Made by a program: the position numbers and the translations under genes
NCBI GenBank assembly: GCA_001574975.1
Contig: KQ965764.1
Location: 302,339-366,338, forward strand
Source of the DNA: Gonapodya prolifera JEL478
Taxonomy: Eukaryota; Monoblepharomycota; Monoblepharidomycetes; Monoblepharidales; Gonapodyaceae
Direction of reading: 5' to 3'
Length of the DNA stretch: 64,000 nucleotides
Notes under the pieces: generated by a model
What the model saw: the letters and a program-made list of their open reading frames with translations, nothing else
Database searches by the model: none
Told to the model about the DNA's origin: nothing
Part shown: positions 12,097 through 24,151 of the stretch, in pieces
How positions within the stretch are numbered: the first letter of the stretch is position 1
Layout: each line of letters starts with the position of its first letter

Positions 12097-13402
12097 CTAA
12101 GCGCTGGGAGCGTTGGGATCATTCTTGAGCTGTATAAGGAGGTTTTTGAAACGTGAAGTATCCTTGGTGGCTGCTTTCGCCGTTGTGGAACTCTTTGTAC
12201 CAGTGACAGTACTGGCTACTGGTTGGCTGACCTGTTCAACGTTACGGTAGACACGTTCCTGATACAGTGCGTTCCTCCAGTCAGCGACGCAAACAAGGTT
12301 GGTTCCCATATTTGAAACTCACCCATGTGTTTCCTCCTCTCGCTTCTTCCGTGCCGGTTCTCTCCGAATCCCTGTTCTTAACAGCCGTTTTTGCCTTTCT
12401 GTCGTTGTATTCCGCGTAGAAGGTCTTCAACTGGTCTCGTGCCCGCGCGAGGACCTCATCGTGCTTTGACTCCTCGAGACGATCACGTTCCGCAATTTGC
12501 AGTCGCTGCTTCTCACGCCATTGCCTGAACAATGTGATGGGGGCAAAGGTTGAGGGTTGTGAGATGAACGCCAATGCGTCACACCCACACTACAGCTTCC
12601 GGCTCAGGCTCAGGTTCGCTTTTCATAAGAATCGGTGAAGGGGCGGAAACGGATCCAATCTGTTAGAAATACGAGTATCAGTCCCAAAGCACCGGGTTTC
12701 CATTACGTGTTTGCAGCACGAACCGGACTAGAGCTTGGCAACGGCACTGGCGCGAAAACTGGAGGCGGGGTGCTCGTCCCGGGGACTCCACCAAGCACGA
12801 CAGCCGCAGGCGCTTCGAACGCTCCAAGGTCAGCAACATCGAGGGGGGAGGATACGGAGCCGAGGCCCGAGGAGGTGGTGACAAGTGGGGCAGGTATTAT
12901 AGCAGCAGTGGGACCAGCGTCTTGGAACAGGGCTGCGTCATCACCGAGAAGCTCCTTTTCACGCGCGAGGAAGTCTGTAAGGGTTGAAGGGGAGCATTGG
13001 CGAATGGCCATGGCGTTTAAGCGCGTCCCCTCCCTTTCGCCTCCCTTTGACGCGTTGCGGTCCAAGATTGAGGCAATATTTAGAGTATTCCTATAGGCTC
13101 CATCGCTGTTTCCTCGTTCGTCGTTGCTGGCCGCACCCACGGCTGAACCGACCCCGAACGCAGGGAACCAGCAGCATCCAGAACATCCCCAATGTAACTC
13201 CTCTCCTAGAAGATGTTCATTCCGTGCGTTAGGTCCTTTAGCCGCTGCATCTCGCCCCGGCATCTCCACGAGGCAGTCCGCTGGCGCAAGGTGTCGCGAC
13301 GCAATGCCCAACGTGCGGGAACGGTTTGGTGAATGAATTGACACATTCGAGCTTACCCGCAGTGGGGTCCGAGCTGCCTTCGAAGTCTCCAAAGTCTGCC
13401 AT
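12097..13402 (-). CDS. CLC1: Clathrin light chain
   Basis: Regulatory subunit of the clathrin triskelion in endocytosis and Golgi sorting. The first exon (13402-13357) encodes MADFGDFEGSSDPTA, the typical acidic start. It splices across a 382-nt intron (12975-13356) in phase to DFLAREKELLGDDAALFQ, the conserved regulatory segment. The later exon with SEPEPEPEAV leads into the heavy-chain-binding coiled coil (RQWREKQRLQIAERDRLEES, then ARDQLKTFYAEYNDRKAK). The conserved C-terminus DTSRFKNLLIQLKND ends with PNAPSA at 12097. A longer open frame reads into intron 1 but does not join the MADFGD start, so the spliced form is preferred. Length and order match the family. Confidence 0.85.
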
Positions 13403-13873
13403 CGCGGTGCTGGTTGGGATGTTCGAGCCACACAGACTCGACCACGGTTGGTTCCAACATGAAGTTCGAATTTGATCGCTTCACTTTGAGAGTTTTTCAG
13501 AGCTTGTCAACATTCTTGAATTGTGTGGCTCTTTATTTTTATCGGTGGAATAAATCGGATGAGCACTTGGACGAGTCAAAAAGTATTAAAAGTTCAGGAA
13601 GTCTATTCGCGTAAAGGAAGGGAAATGGAATCAACGAAATGGCACATGGTCTTAATGGACATCGATGTGTGAGAGGATGCTAGAGTTTCGTTCAGACTTT
13701 GCAAGGCTCGGTTCATTCGTACACCATTTTTACCGGGACGCACGAAAACTACGGCGACTTTTAAAGTGCTTCTGCGAGCTTCTAGGTCGTTCTTTCCCAC
13801 GGGGAACATCGTCAACGCTCCACCACTCAAACGTCAGAAAGTTTCTGCGTTCGTCTTGACCCAATCGTTCCAC

Positions 13874-14999
13874 ATGGCATCCTCGAAGGAAAGCGGCGTT
13901 TCCAAATCTGAAAAACAGGGATCTGACCCAATGGCACTTGCCAAACGTGCATCAGGAATTGCTGCAGTGAGGCAGAGCATTCAGCTCCCTCCCGCGGGCG
14001 CCTGGGAGAGTGCAGATTTCAAACCTCTCGTTCTGGGAATCGGCTCTGGTAGCACAGTTGTACCCGTCGTTGATGCGCTGAAGAACAAAATCTTGAAGTC
14101 GCCCGGTGGATGGAATGCAAATGTCAGGAACATAGTGTGTGTCCCAACGAGTTGGCAGGCAAAGGATCTCATCGTGGGGGCTGGCCTGCCTTTGGGAGAT
14201 CTCAGCCAATATCCAGGTGACAACTGCAACGCGCCCTTTGCATGGTGACTGATCACTCATGAACGCGTGCCATGTTAAGATGTTGATATCGACATTGACG
14301 GTGCGGACGAGGTTGACTCTGGGCTCAATTGCATCAAAGGTGGTGGAGGTTGCCATCTCCAAGAAAAGCTTGTTGCCTACAACTCCAAAATGTTTGTTTT
14401 GGTTGCGGACTGGCGGAAGGAGTCGGAGGCACTCGGAACAAAGGTGGACACTTGAAAGCGCGATTCGTTGCCTGCCGAAATTGAAGCCTATCCTCATTGT
14501 GTACGTCCACCTCACCGTAAAGTGGACGCAAGGTGTCCCGATAGAAGTTGTGCCGATGGCTTGGGTGCCAGTTTCTAGAAAATTGAAGGAGCTTGGTGCT
14601 GTTAGCGTCACACTACGAATGGCTGTGCGAAAAGCCGGACCCGTAAGTTCTGTCAGTGACCTTCTCCCCCGAACCGACCAAGTCATGAGTTCCTTTTTGG
14701 ACCTGTCTTATTGAAGGTCATCACGGACAACGGGAATCTTATTCTCGACACACACTTTGGTCCCATTCGAGATCCGAGAGATCTGGAGTTCCGGTTGAAC
14801 GCGGTGGCGGGCGTCGTAGAAGTTGGACTTTTTGTAGGCTTGGCCGAGATTGCGTATTTCGGACGAGCCGACGGGTAAGTTTCCAATATTTTTTTCTGGT
14901 CTTGGAAATAAGCAAAACTTTTGTTTTTCCTGCATCAGATCTGTGTTGGTTCGAAGGAAAGGCCAAGCGGACGAAATAATTCAAGGGAACGATGAATAG
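13874..14999 (+). CDS. RKI1: Ribose-5-phosphate isomerase (type A)
   Basis: Interconverts ribose-5-phosphate and ribulose-5-phosphate in the non-oxidative pentose phosphate pathway. The sequence shows [18 protein letters not shown] (phosphate-binding start), then, across an intron at 14216-14278, [20 protein letters not shown] with the conserved acidic residues, followed by [14 protein letters not shown] with the catalytic-loop Lys. [14 protein letters not shown] and [15 protein letters not shown] follow after further introns. The C-terminus is [16 protein letters not shown] with stop at 14997-14999. ATG 13874 (MASSKESG) is preferred; an in-frame ATG at 13766 would add 36 residues that could be a leader peptide. 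It converges with the NIPA-like gene, leaving 47 bp between the stop codons. Confidence 0.9.
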
Positions 15000-15046
15000 C
15001 TATTCAATAGAAACAAAACAAATCTCTGACTACGTGTCCTCTCGTC

Positions 15047-18000
15047 TCAATCTCCTAGCCCTTCCTTGCGCGCGCGCTCCAATTTATCGTCCGCCTCTTG
15101 GATACGCTTCAACCGATCTGTGAGCACACCAACACCACTAAAAATGACACAGACACCAAACGTAAACCCGACTGCCTTGGAAGGTGTGAAATTGTTAAAT
15201 TCGCTGAAGTAGATGCCACCACCAACGACATCAAAAAGGGTCCAAACTGCAATATGAGTTTGCACTGAGTACTCATCGGGGGAAGGAGCGAAGTTTTGAG
15301 GTACTCACCGGTAAAGTACACTGGGATCTGAAGCAGCGCATCGTAACGCTGCAATCCCATGTTGATCCAGTACACTTGAGATACGGCCGTAATCACCGTG
15401 ACAAGCGTGATGAACCAAGCGAAAAAGTTATTGTACTGGTTGTAGTGATTGAACAAGGAGAGGGTGAGTAGGTATATCGTCGACTTAGCAAACAGTACAG
15501 TGAGGGTGCCCATCAGGCCCTAATGTAGAATGGAGAGTGTCACAACGACTGTTTTGGGGAAAAAAATATGAAGTAAACAAAATGAGAACTCACCCCTAAA
15601 CTCGCATAGGCAAAGGGAAGGAAAAGCCGGACCGAAATGTGATCCATGGGCAAGTCGTGCTTCAGCCTCGGTACAAGTCTGAGATTTGTCCACCACCTTC
15701 GCACACGCCTCAGGCGCCTCCTCAAGGTCACTTTGCCCCCAGCTCTCGAGGGCACCTGACTTGTGGTCGAAATTCCGCGTGTGTGGGGTCCAGTGGCGGC
15801 CCCCGATTCCGTTACCATGAGCTCCGCAGATGATGATGTGGAAAACGCTTGGAGGGGACGACTACTGGTAGAATCCGGCTTGGCGTCTGTGATCGATTTG
15901 GGGGTCCCCAAACCTTCTTCCGTGCCCCTCACGTTGTTGTCCTCTCCTGCACCCTCTGCGACGGGCATCGCACTGCTAGTCTCTTCTCCTCCACTTCGCC
16001 TGTTGAACATACCCTTCCAAAACCACACGACGGCCTCTACGCCATTACGGTTGTACATCACGCCTGCAGACAGCTCCGGGTCTTGCTGCGGGCTGGATCC
16101 TACGGCCCTCATCTCGGTTGGCTCGTCAATTATGGATCCAATGTCTTCGGGGATGGTGCAGTGGCCCTCGATGTTTGCTTCCACGACCTTGATGAACAGG
16201 TACAAGAACACGATACCCGCACCGATGACGGAGAGCAGCGCAATGGTGCCAGGGTTACTAAAGAGGGCGAGCAGGACGCACAGCGGGTAGTCCCCATAAG
16301 TCTGTCCCGCGAAAACGACCACCAGCACAGCGCCTGCGACAATGAGGGCCACACCAACAATGTCACGCCAGGTGAAACGTTCTTTGTTGAGCAAGGGCGC
16401 AACAATGACGTTGGTAACGAGAGATATGGCGCCCAGCGGGGCGGTGAGTGATTGAGGGGCAAACTTGAGAGCAATGAAGTTTAGAACGTTGGCGAATATG
16501 AACACGATGAGACCGATAAGCCATATCTGAAGGCAGTGAAGCAGTACAATGAAGACCGGAGTAGTTAGTTCCATGAAAGCGGGCCGGCGGGGCAAGTTTT
16601 AGGAAAAATGAGGCCGGCGAAGCAGGAAAAGCCTCAACTCACCGGATTCTTTGCCAAGTCCTTGATGTCCAGCGTGGACACGAGCCTCTTTGCCTCCACT
16701 TGCTCAGCTTCCTCCTTCGTAAGGTCCGCTCTGAGCCCATTGGGCCTCCTATCTTCCGAAATCGATATCCTAAGGCGTCCCCCGTCGGGCAGATCCACAC
16801 TGACGTCATACAACTCCTGCCCCGCAGAGCGCCACAGGCTCTGTGGCGTCGACCTGGCGCGGTGGATGATGTGCGGGCCGGACGCGGAGCCGTGGAGCCG
16901 TCCCAAGTTGGGATCTGTGGCAGGGCGCGACATAGGGAGGTGCGGGCGCTCCACAATATACTCAAGCGTGCCCACGCCCGGGACCTCGACGAAGCGTGAG
17001 GACGTCTTTCCCACACCGAGACCCACGGGCGGTTGCAGAGGGTACGCCGGGGCCGACATGCTGACGGACTTGGTGTGGCCTCTGATGGGTGCGCTCGATG
17101 TGCGAGACACGACGACAGGCTGCCCATCGACGACGGGATCGGGCTCGGACGGTTCGTCGTCGTCGGCGCAGCCGGACCTTCCCTCGATGACAAAGTCGAC
17201 CGATTTCCGAGGCCGCGCGTCGGCGTCGCGGATGCGCTCGATGGACCGACGCAGCTCGATCGACCCATGCTGTGGGATTCCCGCATCGGCAGAGGCGAAG
17301 CGGTTCCGCGTAACGAGGACGCCGGCTTCGACGACTTGGCCGTCGGGTAAAGTGATGGTGGTGCGCGTCGGGGACGGCGGTGCGCGGGAGGACTGCTCAC
17401 CAACGGAGGCAGAGAGGGACTCGGCTGAGGAGCTGTACCGTTTCAGCGCGGAGGGAAGCGGGTTGCGCAGGGAGCCGCGTTTGGGAGAGTAGCGGTTTGG
17501 CGAGGGTGGGCCGGCAACCGAGAGATTCGAGGTCATGCGGGTTTCGATAGCGGGGAGGGTTGCAGCAGAAGCAGAGGGGGAGAGGGGCACAGAGGGGAGA
17601 CGAGCGACGACGGTGTCGGTTTCAGCGGGAGCGGTTTCGGGGGAAATTCCAGCGGCGTGGTCCACTGCAGCAGATTCGGGTGCGGGAGCGGACTGGGGCT
17701 CTCCAACGGTTTCGGAGCTCGTGGCGGCGGACCCTGAGCCGGCTGCTGCGTCGGCCTCTTCGACAGCGGCAATAGCATGGTCTACAATCTGCTTGACACG
17801 CTCCATGCCGTCTTGCGCGGCGTCCTCCTCCACCGGCACCGGCCGCTCGTCTGCCACGTTGTACGCCGGGGCGGGGCTTGACGGCGTTGTGGGGACGTCC
17901 TCGGGCGGCGTGGGTGATGTTGCTGATTTGTGTCGCCGCTCGTCGAGCTTTGATCGGATCGTGCGAAGCACCCCGCCGGGCCCGTGCCAGAAATGGTGGG

Positions 18001-19448
18001 ACCGCGCCGCGGCGCCGCCGTCGTGCTCGCTCCACGCGCGGGAGGACCTGCGTTCTGCCATTTCGACCTCCTCGCGCTTTTCGAGGCGCTTGCGGAGTGC
18101 GTACTTTTGCAAGTTGAGGCCCAAGTTGGTGATGGTTGCGCCGCACAAGGTGATGACGACACCGATCCAGATGGAGTCGTGGTAGTTGACATCACGGCAC
18201 TGCGACTCGCCCAGCTCGGCGACGAGCTGGCACGAGGCGTGGTTTTCGCACGGGTCGTTTTCGTAAATGAGCACGCTGCATGTCAGTCCGGTCTCGATCC
18301 CGCCGCAGCAGGCGTAGTTGGAGCCCGGGGTGCTGGGGCCAATGAACTCCTAATAATCGGGGGGGTTAGATTTGGGGTTAAGACGATTGTCATGCGCCTG
18401 CGTTCTTCCAACGGATGCACAATCGCATCCGTTTTCCGACATCCATTCGACAATCCACCATGTCTCCCGTACAACCCGTCTCCCCGGCAGATACGCAAAC
18501 GCGGCCAGCTCCAGTCACGCAAGAACACAGCGTCAATCCCTGGCACTTTTTTTGCTCAATGCAATCATGTTGGAGTTTTCTACGAAACTGATTTCCTTGG
18601 CATATGCTTCATTGGATCATTCCCCAGTTGTAGGCAGCCGGGGCCTCGATAGATATTGGATCCCCTTTGCTCGACTTGCAAATTCCGTTTCCCTCGATGC
18701 ACGCTCGGAGTTATGGCCTCGGCCAGCGCCTTGCGGCGCTTAGGCCTCGGTGCTCGGTCTTCCGTACTTTGCACTCCAGACCTCGCAAGTTGACTCCACT
18801 CCCCTCGAACCTCCGCCTTCGCTCCGTTTCTCGTTCCGTTCGTCTCGCTTCAAATCGAAACCCACCAAAGACACATCGCACGTTGTCGAATCGCAGTATG
18901 CGGGGGAGCAGAGCGAGTTGAGGTAAGCCGTAGCATTGGTCACTTCTGGAGGGAAGGTCCTGGGACTGTTGAGCGAAACGCCCGCGGCGAGCTGTCTCTG
19001 GTAGTAGACGTAAGCCGCGCAGTCCGATGGGCGAGAGCAGATATTGTTTGCCTTTACAGCAAACTTGCATATGCCCGATTGGCACAGGAAGGATCCGGGC
19101 TGAGAAAGGGTTGACAAAGAGCGGGGGGTGGGGAAGTGTGCGGGTGTGTGTATTTCCGGGAAAATGGGAGAGTCGTTGGAAGGGTAGGAGCGGTAGTGGG
19201 AGAGAGTAAAAAGTGGGGAAAGAAGGAGGGGCAGGTAAGAAGGGAGGAAGGGGCATCTATCAGGAGACCACCTCTGAGCATCGGAAAGCGAGCGGGAGAC
19301 GCACCCTGTTCGCGGCATCGCCCTTGACATTTGCGTTGAGAGCGAAACAGTCCTGGTCCGCGCGACAGGAGACGGATTGGGCAGATGCGGCCGAGGCAGC
19401 GAGGAAGGCGAGCAGCAGCCACAGGGCGGGCGAGCGTGGCCCGTGCAT
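15047..19448 (-). CDS. NIPA-like Mg transporter with secreted Cys-rich ectodomain
   Basis: Multi-pass membrane protein of the NIPA/DUF803 (DMT) family, predicted Mg2+ transporter. Exon 1 (ATG 19448) encodes a clear signal peptide (PALWLLLAFLAASAASAQ), then a Cys-rich region across two exons (SFLCQSGICKFAVKANNICS; YLNSLCSPAYCDSTTCD; NYACCGGIETGLTC). TM1 is WIGVVITLCGATITNLGLNL. A disordered loop of over 450 residues follows (about 18080-16650), rich in Ala/Pro/Ser and likely cytosolic. The core then resumes with IWLIGLIVFIFANVLNFIAL, FAPQSLTAPLGAISLV and GVALIVAGAVLVVVFAG. The C-terminal helices include QVYWINMGLQRYDALLQIP and GVCVIFSGVGVLTDRLKR. The 525-nt intron at 18350-18874 carries a repeat also found near 43.4 kb. 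The join of the ectodomain to the transporter is in phase (CDSTTCD to EFIGPS). Confidence 0.8.
18718..18786. repeat. Dispersed repeat copy A, inside NIPA-like gene intron
   Basis: A tract of about 69 bp in the 525-nt intron of the NIPA-like gene. Bases 18736-18786 match 43360-43410 at 46 of 51 positions without gaps. Bases 18718-18749 also match 43291-43322, apart from about four mismatches. Both copies lie in introns of minus-strand genes, in the same orientation and 60-90 nt from the 5' splice site. Confidence 0.75.
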
Positions 19449-20785
19449 CGTGGGGCGGGGGTGGGCGATGGGGATGTAAGCGTGGGCGGGCGGGCGCTAA
19501 GGCGAGTTGAGGTGAGGTGTCCGGACTTTCGCAAAGTGCGGCGTGAGATTGCGACCAGGGTATTCACGTTCAACCGACTTTCCACCCGCTGCAAAAAAAT
19601 GCTAAGTGTGTACCTGTACGACAGGGAGCACTTACCTGCTAACAAAAATTACAATATGGGTGCTGCGTATTCCGTCTGTTGCGAGGCGATGCAGGGACGC
19701 ATATACAGCGTAAACTGCTGAAAACCGAGAACAGAAAGGAACCCTCACTGCCACTACCAATCCCGACTCTGCACAACTGCCTGTAACTGCCCAACGATTC
19801 CATTTGAATTTAGTGACTGCGTTTGTCTCGAACTAAATTAGGCTAAACGTCTTTGCACTCTAATTCATCTTTTTGCGCCGCCAATTGCTTCTGTCTCCCT
19901 CTTCGTTCGGTAAAAGGTACAAAACTTCACCGCCCCGAAATTATTTACAGTAATACATCAAACCTTTTCTATTGCTCTCATCGACTTGTATAAAGCTCTG
20001 CAACCGTATCGCACCACCGTCGAATCAAATTTAACATCTGCTAGGCCGAGGGGTGAAACAATTGTGGGTCGACCATGTGTATTTGCCGACGCTGTCTGTT
20101 GGAAACGTTGACGGGACAGCGAACCTCACCCCGACATGATGTCGAGGTTCGGTGGCGTGTGTCAGGTCTTGAAAGGAGTGCCACACGTTTTAAAGCAATG
20201 TGGGGTGGTGTATGTATTATCATTCTTTCTATAAGACCGAAGTTTGAGAAACGGTTGGGCACTTGAACCTCCATCTGCCAGAAGTGGTGTGCAAGCGAAC
20301 GTGGGAATCGGGCATGGGAATCCCACGTGTAAACTGACAAAGGCGCACCCATTATATCCGGATATAACGTACGAAGTAGCTCTATCGCGCTATCTGATCG
20401 GTGGTCTCTGTTGCGAACGCAACAAAGTCGGTGAGTTGCGGTGCATCCTTGATATATACGAGCGTGTCCCCGAAACGTGTTCGGTTGAAATGCGAGGGGC
20501 TCCTCGCATTGTTCGCATTGTATCGTGCTCGTGCCGTTCCGTTGCACAGCCGGGTACATGGGGCCTTGTCAAATCAGTTTATGAGAAACGAAACCCCGCA
20601 GCAACCCCGCCACATGTCCATTCATCTACTAAAGTACTATATACAAACACACAAACACACACACACGCCTGCGGGTGTCCTTCACGAGCTTCTGACGTCG
20701 CTCGCGCGCCAACATCCCACACCGCACGACCCACATCCCACATCCCCCATCCCACATCCCCCATTCCAAGCCCCACTTCCCTTTC
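19449..20785. other. Intergenic, no gene seen
   Basis: Upstream of the NIPA-like gene and downstream of RPC25. Only short unsupported frames are visible. A small CA-rich microsatellite lies at about 20643-20666, and a CCCACATCCC-type tandem at about 20735-20775, just past the RPC25 stop. Confidence 0.6.
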
Positions 20786-22539
20786 TCACATCTCCATCGC
20801 ATCCCCGCCCTCCTCCTCCTCGGCCGCGCTCGCAAACCACGCCGGATTGCCCAACCCGCCCAACTCATCGTCCATCGTCGCCGTCAGCGCGTAGGGCCGC
20901 ACGACCGCCGCACCGTCCTGTCCCACAACGCCGCCCACCATCGCGAGGGCGGCCGCTTCCCCTGCTCCGGCTCCTGCCCCCGCGCCACCCCCTGCCCCCG
21001 CCCCTGCTCCTCCCCCCGGCGGTCCAGCCCCTCCTCCTGCGGCCACCCCCCCGGCGCGCTCGACGACCTGCCCGCCGTCGTCAAACTTCTCGGCCAGCAC
21101 GCGGAACCGCATGTGGTCGTTGTGTCCGAACGGGTACTGCCAATCCGGGTCGTCCGGGTCGCCGTCGGGGGGCACCCAGATCCATTTGGACGTTTTGGCG
21201 TCGCTGGAGGGGGTTGCGTGGGTTGGGTGGAGTGTGTGTGGTGAGGTGATTCGGGGGGGNGGGGAGGGATGATCATGGTGCCGTGGTAGGGAGGACAATT
21301 AAGACGGGGAGAGGTGGGGGTGTGCGTGTTATGCAGTCGGAGAAACCGAGATGTGAGCCAGTTCAGACCGAGCATGAGGGGAACGTGAAAACGGAGTCAT
21401 GGAGAAGAATGGGTTGTCATGGAACGAGGCGTGCCAGATGAGTCATCCATTGCGGGAAGGGAATGTGTTAAGAATCAAGAAGTTGAAGAGGGATGGGAGT
21501 TGCGAGGACATCGGATGATATGGATCACATATGACAAATCGTGACATTTACGTCCATCCCAACGGTGGTGAGCAAAATCAAAGAAACCAAGACCCGTCAG
21601 CTGCCACAAAAGCCACAACCAGCATCCAACAACAGCACGCACTATCTCGTCCCCTGCGGAAAGCAATTCTTTGGCACCGTGATATCGTCAAAGAACCCCA
21701 TCGTGATGCGCAGGCCCCACTCGCCCTGGGAGTGGACGCGGCCGTGCAGGATCTCGTCGATGAAGGGGCGGAAGACGACGAGACGGAATTTGGCTGGGTG
21801 TGGAAGGGGTGGGGTGGGGTGGGAAGAAGTGTTGCGTGAGGAAAAGAGGAGCATCCATGGTGTTGGAAGTCGACCCAAGGCAGGACAAAGGTAGATTCTT
21901 CGTCTCGCAAGCTGCGAGATTCCTGACATGCTCCCCGGGTTCAAGTTTTCCCACGCAGTCAGGCACTCGTTTCTGTATGTGTCGCACACCCCGGACTTCA
22001 TGAAGTCCTGTTCATTCCAGAACTCTCATGGGGTTTCCATCTACCGTCCTGCGAAAATCATCACACCTGAGTCTCCCATAATGTCAGGCCGTCGATGAGT
22101 GTCCATCTCGCACGCTATGAACATCCTCGAGTCAGTTTCAAGTTTCAATCAATGCAGCGAAGCAGTCCTAGACAACCCATTGTCCACACGAGAAGAGTCC
22201 ACGCATCCATTCCCTCTAGACAGCAGTGCGACGCTTGAAAACTGTCCAGTGCCATCGTCTATGCGTCGAAAATCCTCGCATCCTTCCCTCCACTAGCAGG
22301 ACGACCCCCACCGACTGCGACCACGCACTTGGACACGAATACGACCCGTCGGCAACCGCATGTACAATGGGGTCTCCAACCTCGAGCAGGTCGAACACGC
22401 GGATGCACAGCCCTACGTTGTGCAGCACCCTGTTGGCGTACTTGTCGTTAATCTGGTGGGTGATTGCGTCGTTTCGTGGCTGCGCGAACTGCACGGGCGG
22501 CACGCGGATGATGTCGCGGATCACGGACAGCACGAACAT
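20786..22539 (-). CDS. RPC25: RNA polymerase III subunit RPC8 (Rpc25)
   Basis: Stalk subunit of RNA polymerase III, partner of Rpc17, needed for initiation on tRNA and 5S genes. Exon 1 (ATG 22539) begins MFVLSVIRDIIRVPPVQF and contains NDKYANRVLHNVGLCIRVFD, diagnostic for the N-terminal Rpb7-like domain. The second exon (about 21820-21650) reads FRLVVFRPFIDEILHGRV and LRITMGFFDDITVPKNCFP, the S1-like OB fold. The third exon opens with DAKTSKWIWVPP and contains MRFRVLAEKFDD. An insert of about 40 residues, almost all Ala and Gly, lies at about 20960-21050 before the conserved C-terminal segment (VRPYALTATMDDELGGLGNP). One undetermined base (N) at 21260 lies in the intron or at its edge. Confidence 0.88.
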
Positions 22540-22899
22540 CGGGCGCAGGGGAGAGGGCGAGAGGGGGGTATAATGAGAAAGCGTGACTGTGGTCAGCAAT
22601 CTGAGCTAATGCGAAGAACGGGACAGTCGACATGACAACGTGGACTCGAGAACCTCTGCAACACTCAAACGTGACATTGCCACGGCTACGTCTTATTGCA
22701 CTTCAATGCTATTGCATATACTCCCATAAAGCCAACTATAATGAGACATGCCTCTACAACAAATGGTGAAACAACAAAGCATTCTGACAGTCGCCTCAGA
22801 AATAATTCACAACCGCTGCAATAGCACCGACCCAGTGCCAGACGCGGGTATCGTCGTCGGTCAACAACCCACTCTGGATCAACCCAACGTCAGATATGG

Positions 22900-23400
22900 C
22901 ACTCACCCTCTCGGAGCGTGTCCCAAAACTTCTTGAGCTCACCCAGCGCGTCCTTGAGCATCTTCTTGAACTCTTCGAGGTTCTCCTTGATGATCTTGAT
23001 CGCCGCCGTCCAAATATCTGTGTGAGATCAGATACGCCGGCGTGTGAGAAAATTTACACAAAGCACATCCAACACCGCATTCCGCCTTTAACAAATGCAA
23101 TGCAAATGATCCTCACCTTCAAGCCACGAAATAACACCCGCAAACCACTGCGTCACGCCCTCCCAGAACGACAGCGCCTCCTCGGCCTCTTCGGGCGACA
23201 TTTCCTCGAGCCCGTCCATGGCCTTTTCGCACAACGTGTCCACCCGGCGCTTCATGTCCTAAAATTGCGTCATCATTCTTGCTCGGTTGCGCTTGAACTC
23301 CTCGGGAGTCTGTTTCGCCGTCGCAAGCTCCCGGGCTCGTCAAGACTCGTTTGTGCGGCGCCGAACGGATTTATTCCGTCCACGAACGCAGAGGCTTGGG
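22900..23400 (-). CDS. Hypothetical amphipathic-helix protein (exons only partly resolved)
   Basis: Not recognised. Two adjacent minus-strand exons have clean splice sites. One (about 23265-23130, after TTTTAG and ending before GTGAGG) encodes DMKRRVDTLCEKAMDGLEEM and LSFWEGVTQWFAGVISWLE. The next (about 23020-22905) encodes IWTAAIKIIKENLEEFKKML and GELKKFWDTLREG. Both are rich in Trp and in regularly spaced hydrophobic and charged residues, as in long amphipathic helices. A further upstream exon probably includes ARELATAKQTPEEFKRN, but its 5' border and the start codon could not be fixed. No homologous family comes to mind. Confidence 0.4.
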
Positions 23401-23976
23401 GTAGAACGACGCCTGGGATGCGATGCCATCTCGTGCCGCATGCGCAGTTAAAATGTCCAAGGTCGATGACCGACAGTGCGTGCAAATGGTAACAACATTC
23501 ATTTGAGCGTGGCATCTGGCACGATTGATACTACACGCGCTCACAGTCACTCACCGCATCCGCCCTCGCCCTCGCCCTGTTCCTGCCCCCACCTGCGCGG
23601 TTCCACTGCGGTGTTGGGACGGCGCACAGGGGTCGGCGCCAACGAGACGGAGCACCATGGCGGACCTGCTTGGGGTGCGTTTTCGGGCGCCGCGCCGTGG
23701 GTGTGGTTGGACTGGGTGGCAATTTGAGTGAGCGTGGCCGAGATGCGGTGTGGTTCGAGGACTTGGGCCTGGGTTCTAAATATTGTCGTTTGGGCTTAGA
23801 TGGACTTAGGGTGGTAAGAGTAAGTTAAGCTCGCAAAGGTACTTAAGGGTGTACATATATAATATTTACTGCGTTATTATGCAGGTGGAACTGGCATTTT
23901 AGTCACTGTGTGAAGAAGAGGGTGGATCAGCCCTCATCGCTTCATTCGCCTGTCTTAAGATTTTTTTCCACACCAG

Positions 23977-24151
23977 CCCGGACCACGTGACGCTGTTCGC
24001 GCTGTACGAAGAGATCCGGCTTCCGCGTGTGCACTCGATTGCGGCCAAGTCGCATAATATTGCGCGGTACCAGGCTGCAAAACAACAAGCTGGAGATATG
24101 GTTCGGCAGGCTCGTCTTTATATGCGGTCACGGAGTATGTATAGGAAATGA
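23977..24151 (+). pseudogene. C-terminal fragment of an FAD-dependent monooxygenase
   Basis: An open frame after a pyrimidine-rich TTTTTTTCCACACCAG acceptor reads DHVTLFALYEEIRLPRVHSI, AAKSHNIARYQAAKQQ and ends RSRSMYRK at 24151. The pattern YEEIRLPR..S fits the C-terminal helices of salicylate-hydroxylase/UbiH-like flavoprotein monooxygenases. No FAD-binding GxGxxG or GDAAH motif was found upstream on this strand, so this is probably a decayed remnant or the last exon of a gene whose other exons I failed to see. Confidence 0.35.

Noticed and set aside
12975-13356. Open minus-strand frame through clathrin light chain intron 1
   Set aside because: It does not join the conserved MADFGDFEG start in frame, while splicing the 382 nt out does.
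20643-20775. CA microsatellite and CCCACATCCC tandems considered as a CRISPR-like or regulatory array
   Set aside because: Units are very short and contiguous without spacers; ordinary simple repeats.
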